A stretch of DNA of 64,000 nt from Streptomyces sulfonofaciens (GCF_014656295.1 NZ_BNCD01000022.1:62001-126000); one strand, 5' to 3'; positions 9,061 to 18,185 are shown, counted from the first letter of the stretch. Numbers and translations are program-made. Notes: a model not told the origin generated them from the letters alone.

Positions 9061-10430
9061 GAGTGCGTCCCCCCGGTGCGCTGCCCGGCCCGGCCGGCCG
9101 CTGCCCCGCCGCCACCCGGGGCCGCCGCCTGCGCCGGTGGCCCCTCGGAGCCGGCGGAGGGTACGCCGGCGGCCTCCCGCATCAGCGCACGCAGCCGGAG
9201 TTCCGTACCGGGCGCCGGCTCGGCCCTGGCGACGTGCCGCAACCCCTGTGCCACCAGGCGGGCGATCCTCCTCTCGACGGCCGCCCTGGTGCCCGTCGTC
9301 GTGAGCACGTCCCGTACCCGGGCGAGGCCGTCCGCCGTCAGCCCGCCCCCGGCGCCGATGCAGTCGTCGAGCACCGCCAGCGCCCGGTGGTCGTCCTGGG
9401 ACCGGGCGCGTAGCCGGGCGACGGCGAGGGGGTAGCTGGCCTTGCCCGCGCGCACGTCCTCCCCGGCGGCCTTGCCGGTGTCCTCCTCCGCACCGAAGAT
9501 CCCCGCGAGGTCGTCCCGAAGCTGGAAGGCGAGCCCGGCGCAGCGGCCCGCGGAGCGCAGAGCGCGGGTGCGGGCGTGGCCCGCGTCGGCCAGTGCGGCG
9601 CCCAGCGCGAGCGGACGTTCCGCGGAGTAGAGGGCCGTCTTGAGGTAGGCGGCCCGCATCGCGCGCGACGACGACCTGCTGGCGACGGCCTGGGCGTGCA
9701 CGTCCAGGTACTGACCCGCCACCATCTCGGTGCGCATCGCCCGCCAGAGCCGGCCCACGGCCCGGGCGGCCCCGCCGGGCAGCGGGGTCAGGGCGAAGCT
9801 GTCGTCGGCCCAGACCAGGGCGAGGTCGCCGGCCAGGATGGCGGCCGAGACGCCGAAGGGGACGCCGGTGGGCGCCGGGGGAGCGGCGACGTACGCGGAG
9901 TCGAACGAGGCGTGCACGGCGGGCCGGCCCCGCCTTCGCCGGGATCCGTCCATGACGTCGTCGTGCACCAGGGCGCACGTCTGGATGAGTTCCAGGCAGG
10001 CCCCGATGCGCAGGCAGGCCGCCACCCGGAGCGGGTCGGCGCCACCGCCGCACGCCCTGAACCCCCACCAGAGGAACTGCGAGCGCCGGCGCCTGCCGCC
10101 GTGCAGCGTGAAGTCGGCGATCCGCCCGGCGACGTCCTGCCGGAAGAGGGCGTCGACACGGGCGGCCTCGGCGAGCCGGTCGGACAGCAGGGCGTCGAGT
10201 ACCTGGCCGACGGCCGCGGTGACGTCGGCGTCGATCCGTGCCGGGTCGGGGACCGGGGCCGGGCCCAATCCGTGCTCGGCGGCGGGCCCCGGCCCCGGCC
10301 GCGGGTCGCGGCCGACGGCGTCCGGTCGGTCCTCCCGGAGGGCCGTCGGCGCCGGCCGCCCCCGTGGCGCGCACTGCGCGGACGGACGCCCGGCGCCAGG
10401 ACCCTCCGCCTCCGCACCGGCACGGACCAT
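9057..10430 (-). CDS. crtE: Geranylgeranyl diphosphate synthase
   Basis: A 457-residue trans-isoprenyl diphosphate synthase, first gene of the minus-strand carotenoid operon. It supplies GGPP. The first Asp-rich motif is VHDDVMDGSRRRRGRP, the second FQLRDDLAGIFG, with the GKASYPLAVA segment following. I start it at ATG 10430, which has a GAGGAGG site; the frame is open about 60 bases further upstream but without a better start. The N-terminal 70 residues before the conserved fold are long and Pro/Gly-rich, and the C-terminal tail after LRALMREAAG is low-complexity; both are unusual padding compared with typical 350-400-residue family members. Confidence 0.93.
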   Translation of the reverse strand: MVRAGAEAEGPGAGRPSAQCAPRGRPAPTALREDRPDAVGRDPRPGPGPAAEHGLGPAPVPDPARIDADVTAAVGQVLDALLSDRLAEAARVDALFRQDVAGRIADFTLHGGRRRRSQFLWWGFRACGGGADPLRVAACLRIGACLELIQTCALVHDDVMDGSRRRRGRPAVHASFDSAYVAAPPAPTGVPFGVSAAILAGDLALVWADDSFALTPLPGGAARAVGRLWRAMRTEMVAGQYLDVHAQAVASRSSSRAMRAAYLKTALYSAERPLALGAALADAGHARTRALRSAGRCAGLAFQLRDDLAGIFGAEEDTGKAAGEDVRAGKASYPLAVARLRARSQDDHRALAVLDDCIGAGGGLTADGLARVRDVLTTTGTRAAVERRIARLVAQGLRHVARAEPAPGTELRLRALMREAAGVPSAGSEGPPAQAAAPGGGGAAAGRAGQRTGGTHS

Positions 10431-10960
10431 TCCGCCTCCTCGTCGTCCTGGCGGCACACGTCCGGCCCGCTTCGCCGCAGCTCCGCCCACGACCGCGGGC
10501 CGTGCCGCTCGGGCGGTCGCCCCCAGGGGACCACGCCGACGCGCCGGGCAGCCGCAAGGTGCGGCACGTGGTCACCCGTTCGACAGAGGCAGACCCGCCG
10601 CTCGGCCCTGCGCGGCGCCCGGCCGCCCGGTGTACACGGCCGGGCCGGCACGCCCACCGCCTCGTCCTGCCCAGCCGCGGCGGTGGCCGGAACCGCAGGC
10701 GCCGGGACGACTGGGGCGCCTCTCCCTTTCGCCCTCGGGCGCGCGATCCGGGCGGGGCACCGCGGCGAGCGGCGGCTCACGCCGCACCGGCGCGCACCCG
10801 CAACCGTGGGCATGACGGGTGCCGGCACCGGCGCGTCGGGCCCGATGGGCACGCCCGCTCCCTCCGCCGGTGGCAGGCTGTCCCCCCGGCAGGGCCCCGC
10901 CCACCCGCACGGCCGGCCCGGCCCGCTCTCCTACCGGTTGCGGTGGCCATTGGGAGGCCC
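10431..10960. other. Divergent crt promoter region
   Basis: A 530-base gap separates crtE (minus) from crtY (plus). It must carry the divergent promoters of both carotenoid operons. I find no credible gene and no regulatory gene such as a LitR or sigma-factor gene inside it or next to it. No consensus -35/-10 pair stands out by eye. Confidence 0.5.
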
Positions 10961-12181
10961 ATGGTGCTCGACGCTTCCGTCGCCGTGGTCGGCGCGGGTG
11001 CCGCCGGCCTGTCGCTGGCACGGTGGCTCGCACGGGGCGCACCCGGCCGGGGGCCGGCGGTGGTACTCCTCGACGCACCGCCCGGGCCGCTCAGACCGCC
11101 GCCGCGCACCTGGTGCTTCTGGGAGGCGGACGGCGGGGAGTTCGACGCCGCGCTGACCGCCTCCTGGACGCGGCTGCGGGTCACCGCGCCCGACGGCCGG
11201 CCGATCGTGCGGACCTGCCTCCCGCTGCGGTACAAGATGCTCCGCTCGGCCGACTTCGAGCGGACGGTGCTGGCCGACGCGGCCGTCGTCGCGGGTGTGC
11301 GGCGCCTCACCGCGGACGTCGCGCGCGTGGACGACAGGGCGGGCGGCGCCCTCGTGCACGGCACGGCGGCCGACGGCAGCCCACTCCTCGTCGGCGCGCG
11401 CTGGGTGTTCGACTCCCGTCCGCCCGCCGCTCGGCCACCGCGGCGCACGGAACTCCTCCAGCACTTCCGCGGCTGGTTCGTGCGCAGCGACGCCGACCGG
11501 TTCGACCCGCGCGTCGTCGACCTGATGGACTTTCGCCTCCCCCAGCCCCGGCGCGGGCTCGCGTTCGGTTACGTCCTGCCCATCAGCAGGCGTGAGGCGC
11601 TCGTCGAGTACACACAGTTCTCCTCCGACGTCCTCACCACCGAGGCGTACGACAGGGCGCTGAACCACTACATTCGGGACGTCCTGGGACTGGGGGGCCT
11701 GCGGATCACCGGCACGGAGACCGGGGTGATCCCGATGACCGACGCCCCGCTGCACCGGCAGACGGGCAGATCGGTCTTCAGGATCGGCACGGCGGGCGGC
11801 GCCACGCGGGCGTCGACGGGCTACACGTTCTCCGCCGCCGGACGGCAGGCGAGGGCCGTCGCCGCCGCCTGCCGCGCGGGCCGACGGCCCGTGCCACCCG
11901 CCTGCTACCCCGCGCGCGCCCGCGCCATGGACGCCGTCCTGCTGCATGCCCTGGCCACCGGGCGGGTGGACGGAGCCGCCTTGCTCAGCAGGCTCTTCGA
12001 GCACATCCCGACGGAGCGCCTGCTGAGGTTCATGGACGGGCGCACCCGCCTCCACGAGGACATCTCCGTGGGAGTGCGCACCCCCGTCGCCGCCATGCTG
12101 CGCACCACCGCGGCACTGCTGGCCGCTCCGCGCCGTCCTCCCGGCGACCGGACCCCGCGGACCACCGGGGCCCCGGCATGA
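10961..12181 (+). CDS. crtY: Lycopene cyclase
   Basis: A 406-residue FAD-dependent lycopene beta-cyclase that closes both ends of lycopene to give beta-carotene. ATG 10961 has a GGGAGG site. The N-terminal flavin-binding motif VVGAGAAGLSLARWL is followed by PPRTWCFWE, a hallmark of the CrtY family; LLQHFRGWFVR, MDFRLPQ and LPISRREALVEYTQF near residues 165-220 also match. GYTFSAAGRQARAVA near residue 290 fits the late FAD-contact region. The stop overlaps the crtU start (ATGA). It stands divergent to crtE-I-B, as in other Streptomyces crt clusters. Confidence 0.93.
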   Translation: MVLDASVAVVGAGAAGLSLARWLARGAPGRGPAVVLLDAPPGPLRPPPRTWCFWEADGGEFDAALTASWTRLRVTAPDGRPIVRTCLPLRYKMLRSADFERTVLADAAVVAGVRRLTADVARVDDRAGGALVHGTAADGSPLLVGARWVFDSRPPAARPPRRTELLQHFRGWFVRSDADRFDPRVVDLMDFRLPQPRRGLAFGYVLPISRREALVEYTQFSSDVLTTEAYDRALNHYIRDVLGLGGLRITGTETGVIPMTDAPLHRQTGRSVFRIGTAGGATRASTGYTFSAAGRQARAVAAACRAGRRPVPPACYPARARAMDAVLLHALATGRVDGAALLSRLFEHIPTERLLRFMDGRTRLHEDISVGVRTPVAAMLRTTAALLAAPRRPPGDRTPRTTGAPA

Positions 12182-13779
12182 GGCGCACGGGCGCGCAGAA
12201 GCCGGGCAGCCGGGGCCGGGACCGCAAGGCGGTCGTGCTCGTGCCGCGGCCGGGGCGGGCCCGGGTCACCGGCGAACCGCCGTCCGCCGCCGTGATCGGC
12301 GGGGGCATCGCCGGACTTGCCGCGGCCACCGGCCTCGCCGAACGGGGGGTGCGCGTCACCCTGTACGAACGGGAGGACGTCCTGGGCGGCAGGGCGGGGG
12401 CGACGCAGGTGCGGCTGCACGACGGCTCGACGGCCACCGTGACCCGCGGATTCCACGCGTTCTTCCGCCAGTACTACAACCTGAGGGGGCTGCTGCGGCG
12501 CACGGATCCGGGGCTGAGCTCCCTGGTCCCGCTGCCCGACTACCCCCTGCTGCACAGCAGCGGACTGCGCGACAGCTTCCGCGGGGTTCCGCGCACGCCC
12601 CCGTTCAGCGCCCTGGGCTTCGCCGTCCGCAGTCCCACGTTCGCCCTCCGCGACCTGGTGGACCTGCGCCCGGCGGCGGCCCTGCCGCTGCTGGACGTGC
12701 GGGTGCCCGAGGTGTACGCACGGCTGGACGCGACCAGCGCACGGGACTTCCTGGCCGCGGTCCGCTTCCCCGAGGCCGCCCACCACCTGGCGTTCGACGT
12801 CTTCTCCCGCAGCTTCTTCGCCGAACCCCACCGGCTCTCGGCGGCGGAGATGGCCCTGATGTTCCACATCTACTTCCTCGGGTCCAGCGAGGGGCTCCTC
12901 TTCGACGTGCCCGACGAGCCCTTCACCCGCGCCCTGTGGGAACCGCTCGGGGACTACCTGCGCGGCCACGGCGCCGACCTGCGCCCCGCCGAGCCGGTCA
13001 CCAGTGTGGCGCCCGTGCGCGAAGGCGGCTTCCGTGTGGACACGGCGCACGGTGGGCGGCGGCACGACGCGGTGGTCCTCGCCCTGGACACCGCCGGTCT
13101 GCGACGGCTCGTGGCCGCCTCGCCGCGCCTGGCGACCGCCCACTGGCGCGAGGGCATCGCCCGCCTGCGCACCGCTCCCGCGTTCCTCGTCACCCGTCTG
13201 TGGCTGGACCGCGGTGTGGCACCCGACCGCCCCGGGTTCCTCGCCACCAGCGGCTTCGGGCCGTTGGACAACGTCAGCGTCCTGGAGCGCTGGGAGGGCG
13301 AGGCGGCTCGCTGGTCGGCCCGTACCCAAGGCTCCGTGGTCGAACTGCACGCGTACGCGGTGGGGGACGGGGCCGCCCGGGCCGCGACGGAGGAGGACGT
13401 CGTGCGGGAACTGCACCGCGTGTACCCGGAGACGACCGCGGCGCGCGTGCTCGACGCCGTGCACCAGTGGCACGACGACTGCCCGCTGTTCGCCCCCGGC
13501 GGGTACTGGGCGCGGCCGACGGTACGCACCCCCGACCCGGCCCTGGTCGTCGCCGGGGACCTGGTGAGGCCCGCCCTGCCCGTGGCCCTCATGGAGCGCG
13601 CCGCGACCACCGGCTTCCTCGCCTCCAACGCGCTGCTCGAACGCTGGGGCGTACGCGGGCAGCCGCTGTGGACCGTGCCGGTCCAGGGCCGTTCGCCCTG
13701 GCTGCGGCTGGTGGCGGGGGCGGCCGCAGGGTCCGGCGACCGGCGTGCACGCGGGGCGCAGCCGGGGGCGTGGGCGTAG
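12178..13779 (+). CDS. crtU: Beta-carotene desaturase/methyltransferase (isorenieratene synthase)
   Basis: A 533-residue FAD enzyme of the CrtU family, which aromatises the beta-ionone rings of beta-carotene while shifting a methyl group, giving isorenieratene. Evidence: AVIGGGIAGLAAATGLAERG and REDVLGGRAGAT (FAD motif, from residue 39), GFHAFFRQYYNLR near residue 93, and SSEGLLFDVPDEPFTRALWEPL near 230. The C-terminal VVAGDLVRPALPVALMERAATTGFLASNALL is the second FAD contact. The first 35 residues are a basic extension typical of the family. Translation is coupled to crtY. No crtT methylase gene is present in the window, unlike the better-known Streptomyces crt clusters. Confidence 0.92.
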   Translation: MRRTGAQKPGSRGRDRKAVVLVPRPGRARVTGEPPSAAVIGGGIAGLAAATGLAERGVRVTLYEREDVLGGRAGATQVRLHDGSTATVTRGFHAFFRQYYNLRGLLRRTDPGLSSLVPLPDYPLLHSSGLRDSFRGVPRTPPFSALGFAVRSPTFALRDLVDLRPAAALPLLDVRVPEVYARLDATSARDFLAAVRFPEAAHHLAFDVFSRSFFAEPHRLSAAEMALMFHIYFLGSSEGLLFDVPDEPFTRALWEPLGDYLRGHGADLRPAEPVTSVAPVREGGFRVDTAHGGRRHDAVVLALDTAGLRRLVAASPRLATAHWREGIARLRTAPAFLVTRLWLDRGVAPDRPGFLATSGFGPLDNVSVLERWEGEAARWSARTQGSVVELHAYAVGDGAARAATEEDVVRELHRVYPETTAARVLDAVHQWHDDCPLFAPGGYWARPTVRTPDPALVVAGDLVRPALPVALMERAATTGFLASNALLERWGVRGQPLWTVPVQGRSPWLRLVAGAAAGSGDRRARGAQPGAWA

Positions 13780-13819
13780 GCGCGTGTGGTGGCGTCGCCG
13801 TGCCACCGCGGGCATCCGC

Positions 13820-14203
13820 TCACCGTCTCGACCTGCGCCCCCACCGCCGCCGTACGGCCAGCGCCGCCCAGGAAGCGGTGAAGAACACCGGCAGGGTGAT
13901 CGCCACCAGCGCCGCGGCCCCCTCGAACGCACTCGCCGTGAACCCGGCACCCTCGCCCGCCACACCGTCGTAGTAGCCGATCACCACGGCCATCAGGAGC
14001 ACGTATCCGCCGACCGCGGTCCCCACCACCTGGCGGATCAGACCGGGCCACCCCCGCCTCACGGAGGCGGGGGCGAACCGCCGGGACGGCCGCCAGGATG
14101 CGGACGGGTTCCTGCGCGACAGGCACAGGCCGATGGCGAGGTACCCCATCGTCAGCAGATAGCCGACCAGCATGAGGGAGATGTTCAGCGGTACCGGCAG
14201 CAC
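13820..14203 (-). CDS. Small membrane protein
   Basis: A 127-residue protein from GTG 14203. It has three likely transmembrane helices: ISLMLVGYLLTMGYLAIGLCL near the N terminus, VGGYVLLMAVVIGYYDGV in the middle and ALVAITLPVFFTASWAAL near the C terminus. A basic loop (RRNPSASWRPSRRFAP) separates the first two and the end is strongly basic. I recognise it only as a type common in Streptomyces and filed under DUF names (I believe DUF6256, unverified). The stop is 41 bases from the crtU stop, so the two genes are convergent. It is probably co-transcribed with the next small membrane protein, whose stop is 31 bases upstream. Confidence 0.65.
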   Translation of the reverse strand: MLPVPLNISLMLVGYLLTMGYLAIGLCLSRRNPSASWRPSRRFAPASVRRGWPGLIRQVVGTAVGGYVLLMAVVIGYYDGVAGEGAGFTASAFEGAAALVAITLPVFFTASWAALAVRRRWGRRSRR

Positions 14204-14234
14204 GCAACGACCCCCGGCTCGCCGCCGCGGGCCC

Positions 14235-14471
14235 TCACACGGGCTCTCTGAGCATGAAGTGCCACCCGCGCACGAAGGTGTGCCAGCCGAACCACAGCCA
14301 CAGGGCGAAGAGTGTCCACCGCCCCGCCGCATAGCGCATGACGCCGTCCAGGGCATCGCTCAGGGTGGGGAAGCCGTCGCCGATGCGGATCAGGCTGATG
14401 CCTTCCCAGGCGAAGACGGCACCGAGCAGGACCGCCCAGACGAGGTACCCGATCACCGGGTGCTCTGCCAC
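14235..14471 (-). CDS. Small two-helix membrane protein
   Basis: A 78-residue protein. I use GTG 14471, five bases from GGGAGG; GTG 14474 is too close to that site. Two hydrophobic segments, VIGYLVWAVLLGAVFAWEGI and WTLFALWLWFGWHTFVRGWHF, flank a loop with FPTLSDALDGVMR. The Trp/His-rich second helix is characteristic of a small actinobacterial family that I recall as DUF6186 (unverified). Its function is unknown. It forms a pair with the downstream three-helix protein, so they may act as a complex in the membrane. Confidence 0.65.
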   Translation of the reverse strand: MAEHPVIGYLVWAVLLGAVFAWEGISLIRIGDGFPTLSDALDGVMRYAAGRWTLFALWLWFGWHTFVRGWHFMLREPV

Positions 14472-14749
14472 CACGACCTCCCACAGGTGTGTGCGTGTGC
14501 ACTGCCCACTGCTTCCTCCGCGGGCGGTTACGCCGATCATCCGTCACACGGCACCGGGGACACGGAAGCGACGCAGCATCGGCCACCGGTGGCGCGCACG
14601 CCGCCCCGTTCGGCGGGGAGCGGCTCGGTGTCCCGGGCCCCCGGCGGGAGCCCGGGGCGCCGAGCAGGCCCAGCCGCGGGGCGGCGGCCCCTGCCCCGGC
14701 CGGTCAGGGGCCGGAGCAGGGGCCGGGCGGCACTGCACCTGACGGCCGG

Positions 14750-15418
14750 TCAGGGCAGGTGCGTGGCGACGGCGGTGAGGATCTCGCCGGGCTCGGTGCG
14801 TGTGGTGTAGTTGGGGTGGACGTCGAGCCACCGCAGCACGCCCGCCGCGTCCACGACCGCGACGGTCGGCATGACGACGTCATGGGTGCCGTCCGCGTTC
14901 ACCTCCCGCAGATCGAGCCCGAGGGCGGCCTGGGCGTGCCGGGCCCCGTCGCTGGGCCGGGTGACGATGCCCAGTGCCGTGCCGATCCGGTTGCCGGGAT
15001 CGGACAGGACCGGGTAGCTGAGGGCGTTGCTCTCCTGCATGGTGAGCGAACCGTCCGGCTTCTGCGGGCTGACGGCGATCAGCGCCACGTCCCGCTCGCC
15101 GAGCGCGCCGGTGAGTTCCCTGTCGTAGGTGCGGAGCGCCGCGTTGCAGAAGGGGCACCACGCCCCGCGGTAGAAGACCACCACCGCCGGGCGGCCGTCC
15201 CGGGCCTGCGTCAGGGTCGTCGGCTGTCCGTGCGCGTCCAGCAGTGCGGCGTCCGGCATCGGCGACCCGGGCGCGGCGACGTCCGCGGGCACACCTACGG
15301 CGTCCAGCTCTGCCTGCTCGTCGGTGAAGGCCGCCCGGATCTCGTCCGGTAGCTGGCCGACCTGGCCGGCCATGACGGCGGCGGCCTCGTCGGCGATGGG
15401 GGTGGGGGCTGTGGTCAT
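14750..15418 (-). CDS. Peroxiredoxin-like (AhpC/TSA) protein
   Basis: A 222-residue thioredoxin-fold peroxidase-like protein. ATG 15418 has an AAGGA site. VVVFYRGAWCPFCNAALRTYDREL near residue 80 carries a WCxxC pair, the redox centre; this is the PRX-like 2 subfamily rather than a classical 2-Cys AhpC with a separate resolving Cys domain. The N-terminal 45 residues (MTTAPTPIADEAAAVMAG) are a helical extension usual for this subfamily. It probably reduces organic or lipid hydroperoxides in the cytoplasm. The ABM-domain gene lies 34 bases upstream in the same operon, and a TetR gene stands divergent, suggesting induction by an electrophilic or oxidising compound. Confidence 0.85.
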   Translation of the reverse strand: MTTAPTPIADEAAAVMAGQVGQLPDEIRAAFTDEQAELDAVGVPADVAAPGSPMPDAALLDAHGQPTTLTQARDGRPAVVVFYRGAWCPFCNAALRTYDRELTGALGERDVALIAVSPQKPDGSLTMQESNALSYPVLSDPGNRIGTALGIVTRPSDGARHAQAALGLDLREVNADGTHDVVMPTVAVVDAAGVLRWLDVHPNYTTRTEPGEILTAVATHLP

Positions 15419-15452
15419 GTCGGATCCTTGGTGGGTGCGGCAGGCGGGTTCG

Positions 15453-15749
15453 TCAGGTGGCGGCGACGATGTCGACGGGGGTGATGGCCGGCGCACCGGC
15501 CAGCAGCGCGGGCCCCGACTCGGCTAGGGCCCGGGCGATCGGGCCTTCGAGGTGCGCCTGCCGGCCGTCCTGCGAGGTGAAGGTGTCGAAGATGCCGAAC
15601 TCGCGCTCGCCCAGCCGGAACGCGTACCAGGTCACGGTGCCCGCCTCCGCGACGGCCAGCGCGCGGCCCGCTTCGAGGAACGCGGCCAGCTCCTCCTCCT
15701 TCCCCGGCTTTGCTTCCAGTCGTACGAGCAGTCCGAGCTTCACGCCCAT
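15453..15749 (-). CDS. ABM-domain protein (putative quinol monooxygenase)
   Basis: A 98-residue single-domain antibiotic-biosynthesis-monooxygenase (ferredoxin-like dimer) protein, MGVKLGLLVRLEAKPGKEEELAAFL. The features are the central VTWYAFRLGEREFGIFDTF strand pair and ALAESGPALLAG, as in YgiN-like quinol monooxygenases, cofactor-free enzymes acting on quinols or polyketide phenols. It is the first gene of a two-gene operon with the peroxiredoxin-like gene, divergent from the TetR gene at 16089. A detoxification role is inferred from this context. Confidence 0.85.
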   Translation of the reverse strand: MGVKLGLLVRLEAKPGKEEELAAFLEAGRALAVAEAGTVTWYAFRLGEREFGIFDTFTSQDGRQAHLEGPIARALAESGPALLAGAPAITPVDIVAAT

Positions 15750-16088
15750 GGAGTTCCTTCCGGATACGTCTCACCGAGTCACGGCCCACGGTTCGGCGGT
15801 CGCACCACCTCCGGCGCCGGGCTCCTTGCCTTGGCATTAGAGCCGGGGACGAGGGGGGTCTTACCGGTACCGCGGCACGGATGCCGTCCAGGGCGATCCG
15901 CGGGCCCCGGCGCGCGTGCCCGCCGAGGAGGACGGCCAATGGACGGGTGCGGCCGCCCCCACCTGCCGGCGCAGCGGGGCGCTCACGAAACACGTGTGGC
16001 GCTCCGGAGCAGTGCGCGCCCAATTTCCTACCGATCGATTGCGGTACCCTCCGACGAGGGGCGGAAGCAGGTGACGAGGGGGAGGGAC
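15750..16088. other. Divergent promoter region between ABM gene and TetR gene
   Basis: A 339-base gap with no gene. Near its right end it has the TetR-type site listed separately (16022-16040). The gap should contain the promoter of the ABM-peroxiredoxin operon on one strand and of the TetR gene on the other. Confidence 0.55.
16022..16040. promoter_or_regulatory. Putative TetR operator
   Basis: AATTTCCTACCGATCGATT lies 49 bases upstream of the TetR start. CTACCGATC is one arm of the common TetR palindrome CTACCGATCGGTAG; the right arm is imperfect, although a GCGGTA follows at 16041. Fourteen of the first fifteen bases recur at 22812-22826 in front of the MDR dehydrogenase gene, which suggests a shared regulator. 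Confidence 0.55.
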
Positions 16089-16688
16089 ATGGCGAGAGTC
16101 GGCAGACCCCGGCAGTTCGACGTCGACGCGGCGTTGGACGCCGCACTGGAAGTCTTCTGGCGCCACGGCTACGAAGGCACGTCCCTGAGCGAGCTCACCG
16201 ACTCCATGGGCATCAACCGGCCCGCGCTCTATGCCGCCTTCCACGGCAAGAAGGAGCTCTTCTTCCGCGCCCTGGACCGCTACCTGGCCTCCGACGCGTC
16301 CCACACCGCGCAGGCACTGCTCGCCCCCACCGCCCGGGATGTGGTGGAGCAGTACCTGCTGCGCACCGTGGATCAGATCACCGACGAGCGCCGCCCCATG
16401 GGCTGCTTCATCCTCCGGGGCGGTCTCGTGTGCGGCCCGGACAACCAGGACGTGGCCGACCACATGGCGGGCGTGCGGCGGGCCGCCGAGGCCGACCTCC
16501 GCCGGCGTTTCATGCAGGCCAGGGCCGCGGGCGACCTCCCGGACGACGAGGACCCGGCGGAACTGGCCTCCTTCGTGTCGACGGTGCGCCAGGGCCTGGC
16601 CGTCAAGGCGTGCGACGGCGCGTCGCCGGAGACGCTCGGGAAGACGGTCGCCCGCGTCGTCGCCTCCTTGCGGTGGGGCGGACGATGA
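16089..16688 (+). CDS. TetR-family transcriptional regulator
   Basis: A 199-residue repressor. ATG 16089 follows GGGGGAGGGAC. The N-terminal helix-turn-helix is LDAALEVFWRHGYEGTSLSELTDSMGINRPALYAAFHGKKELFFRALDRY (residues 15-65), the YcdC/AcrR type that often governs oxidoreductase genes. The C-terminal ligand domain contains RRPMGCFILRGGLV. It is divergent from the ABM-peroxiredoxin operon and presumably represses it and itself through the 16022-16040 site. The ligand is unknown. The similar element at 22812 suggests a second target. Confidence 0.92.
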   Translation: MARVGRPRQFDVDAALDAALEVFWRHGYEGTSLSELTDSMGINRPALYAAFHGKKELFFRALDRYLASDASHTAQALLAPTARDVVEQYLLRTVDQITDERRPMGCFILRGGLVCGPDNQDVADHMAGVRRAAEADLRRRFMQARAAGDLPDDEDPAELASFVSTVRQGLAVKACDGASPETLGKTVARVVASLRWGGR

Positions 16689-16951
16689 CCGAAGCGCCGA
16701 GGCCCGGCAGCATGCCCTTCTGCCTTGCCCCTCCGGGCTTCTGCCTCTCTGCGCCTCCCCGGCTCCCTCGCTCCGGCCCGTTGCTCCTGCTCCGTGGTTG
16801 CCCCGCTCGGGCTCCGTGGTTCCCGGACCCTCCGGCCGGCTGACTCCCCGGCCGGCCGGCACCGGTGAGCAGGCCCCCGGCGCCGCCGGGACGGGCCCGT
16901 GCAGTGGCCCAGGAAACACCGCACGGGGTGTGTCGGAGCGGCCGGGGAAGG

Positions 16952-17998
16952 TCACGCGGTGCACGGTGTGGTGCAGCGGCCGGGACCCTCGGCGGCCCCC
17001 GGCGCCACGGCCCCGGCTTCGGGTCCGGCGAGGGCCGCCGCCGCGGCGCCGACCAGACCGGCGTCAACTCCCAGCACCGCCGGTGTGACCCTCAGCCCGG
17101 TCGCGAAGGGGAGAATGGCATATCTGCGCAGGTGGGCCCGTAAAGGCGTGAACAGGACGTGCCCGGCGTCCGCGACGCCTCCGCCGACGACCGCGAGTTC
17201 GATCTCCAGCAGGTGGGCCGTCGCCGCGACGCCCGCGGCGAGTGCGCGTGCTGCCCTGTCGAAGGCGGCGACCGCCGCCTCGTCACCCCGTCCGGCGGAC
17301 GCGCCCACCGCCCGGGCCGTCGCCTCCTCCCCCCGGGGCGGCCGCCATCCCAGGGCCAGCGCGGTGCGGGTGATGGCGGGGCCGCAGGCGGCCTGCTCGA
17401 CGCAGCCCGGGGCTCCGCACACACAGAGGCCGTCGCCGGCCCCGACGCTGATGTGGCCGATGTGCCCGGCATTGCCGGTCGGACCGCGGTGGACCCGCCC
17501 ATCGATGATCAGACCGCCGCCGACACCGGTGGACACCACCATGCACAGGGCGTTACGGGCCTGACGTGCGGCGCCGCGCCACCGCTCTCCCAGCGCCACC
17601 GCGACGGCGTCCCCCACCAGGCACACCGGCAGCCCGCCGGTGAGGCGGCCGACCTCCTCGGTGAGCGGGAACGAGCGCCAGCCCGGGATGTTCACGGGGC
17701 TGACGGTCCCGGCCCGAGCGTCCAGCGGCCCCGTGCTGCCGATGCCCACCGCCCGCACCTCCGGCCAGAGGGAAGCGGTGCGCAACTCGTCGAGGACCTC
17801 GGCGAGTGCGGCCAACAGCACGGCCTCGCCCTCCGCGGCCGGCGTCGGGCGCCGTGTCCGCCGCAGGATCCGGCCGTCGTCGGCGACGAGCGCACCGGCG
17901 ATCTTGGTCCCGCCGATGTCGAGTGCCGCGACCAGGCGTCTGCCGTGCGCTGTTCGCGGGGAGCGCTCCGCAGGCGCGGGGCACATATCCGTCGGCAT
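16952..17998 (-). CDS. ROK-family sugar kinase (glucokinase-like)
   Basis: A 348-residue ROK kinase without the N-terminal DNA-binding domain of ROK repressors, so an enzyme. The ATP motif is AALDIGGTKIAGALV (residue 25). The sugar-binding/catalytic region is VGDAVAVALGERWRG, and the ROK signature with its zinc site is GHIGHISVGAGDGLCVCGAPGCVEQAACG (residues 185-213; the histidine and three Cys ligands are visible). It would phosphorylate glucose or a similar hexose. It lies last in the minus-strand cassette MDR-GT4-galE-galU-ROK, 187 bases after galU, and could feed hexose phosphate towards UDP-glucose. A phosphoglucomutase is not present. Confidence 0.9.
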   Translation of the reverse strand: MPTDMCPAPAERSPRTAHGRRLVAALDIGGTKIAGALVADDGRILRRTRRPTPAAEGEAVLLAALAEVLDELRTASLWPEVRAVGIGSTGPLDARAGTVSPVNIPGWRSFPLTEEVGRLTGGLPVCLVGDAVAVALGERWRGAARQARNALCMVVSTGVGGGLIIDGRVHRGPTGNAGHIGHISVGAGDGLCVCGAPGCVEQAACGPAITRTALALGWRPPRGEEATARAVGASAGRGDEAAVAAFDRAARALAAGVAATAHLLEIELAVVGGGVADAGHVLFTPLRAHLRRYAILPFATGLRVTPAVLGVDAGLVGAAAAALAGPEAGAVAPGAAEGPGRCTTPCTA

Positions 17999-18185
17999 GG
18001 CTCTGCTCTCCTCTTCTCACCGACTCGTCCTCCCGACCGCGCACGGCGGTGGCGGCATGGTGCAAACCCCGGCGGAAACGAGGCCGGGCCGGCCGTGCCC
18101 ACCGCGGCGCGCACGCGCTCCGGGGGTTTTGCGTCAGGGTCCAGGCGCCGCGCGGGGGGCGGCGCCCGCGAGGTGCCGGATGCGC

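Noticed and set aside
10431..10960. Open frames running through the crtE-crtY gap on both strands
   Set aside because: They are extensions of the crt frames without better start sites, and the encoded sequence is low-complexity Arg/Pro/Gly.
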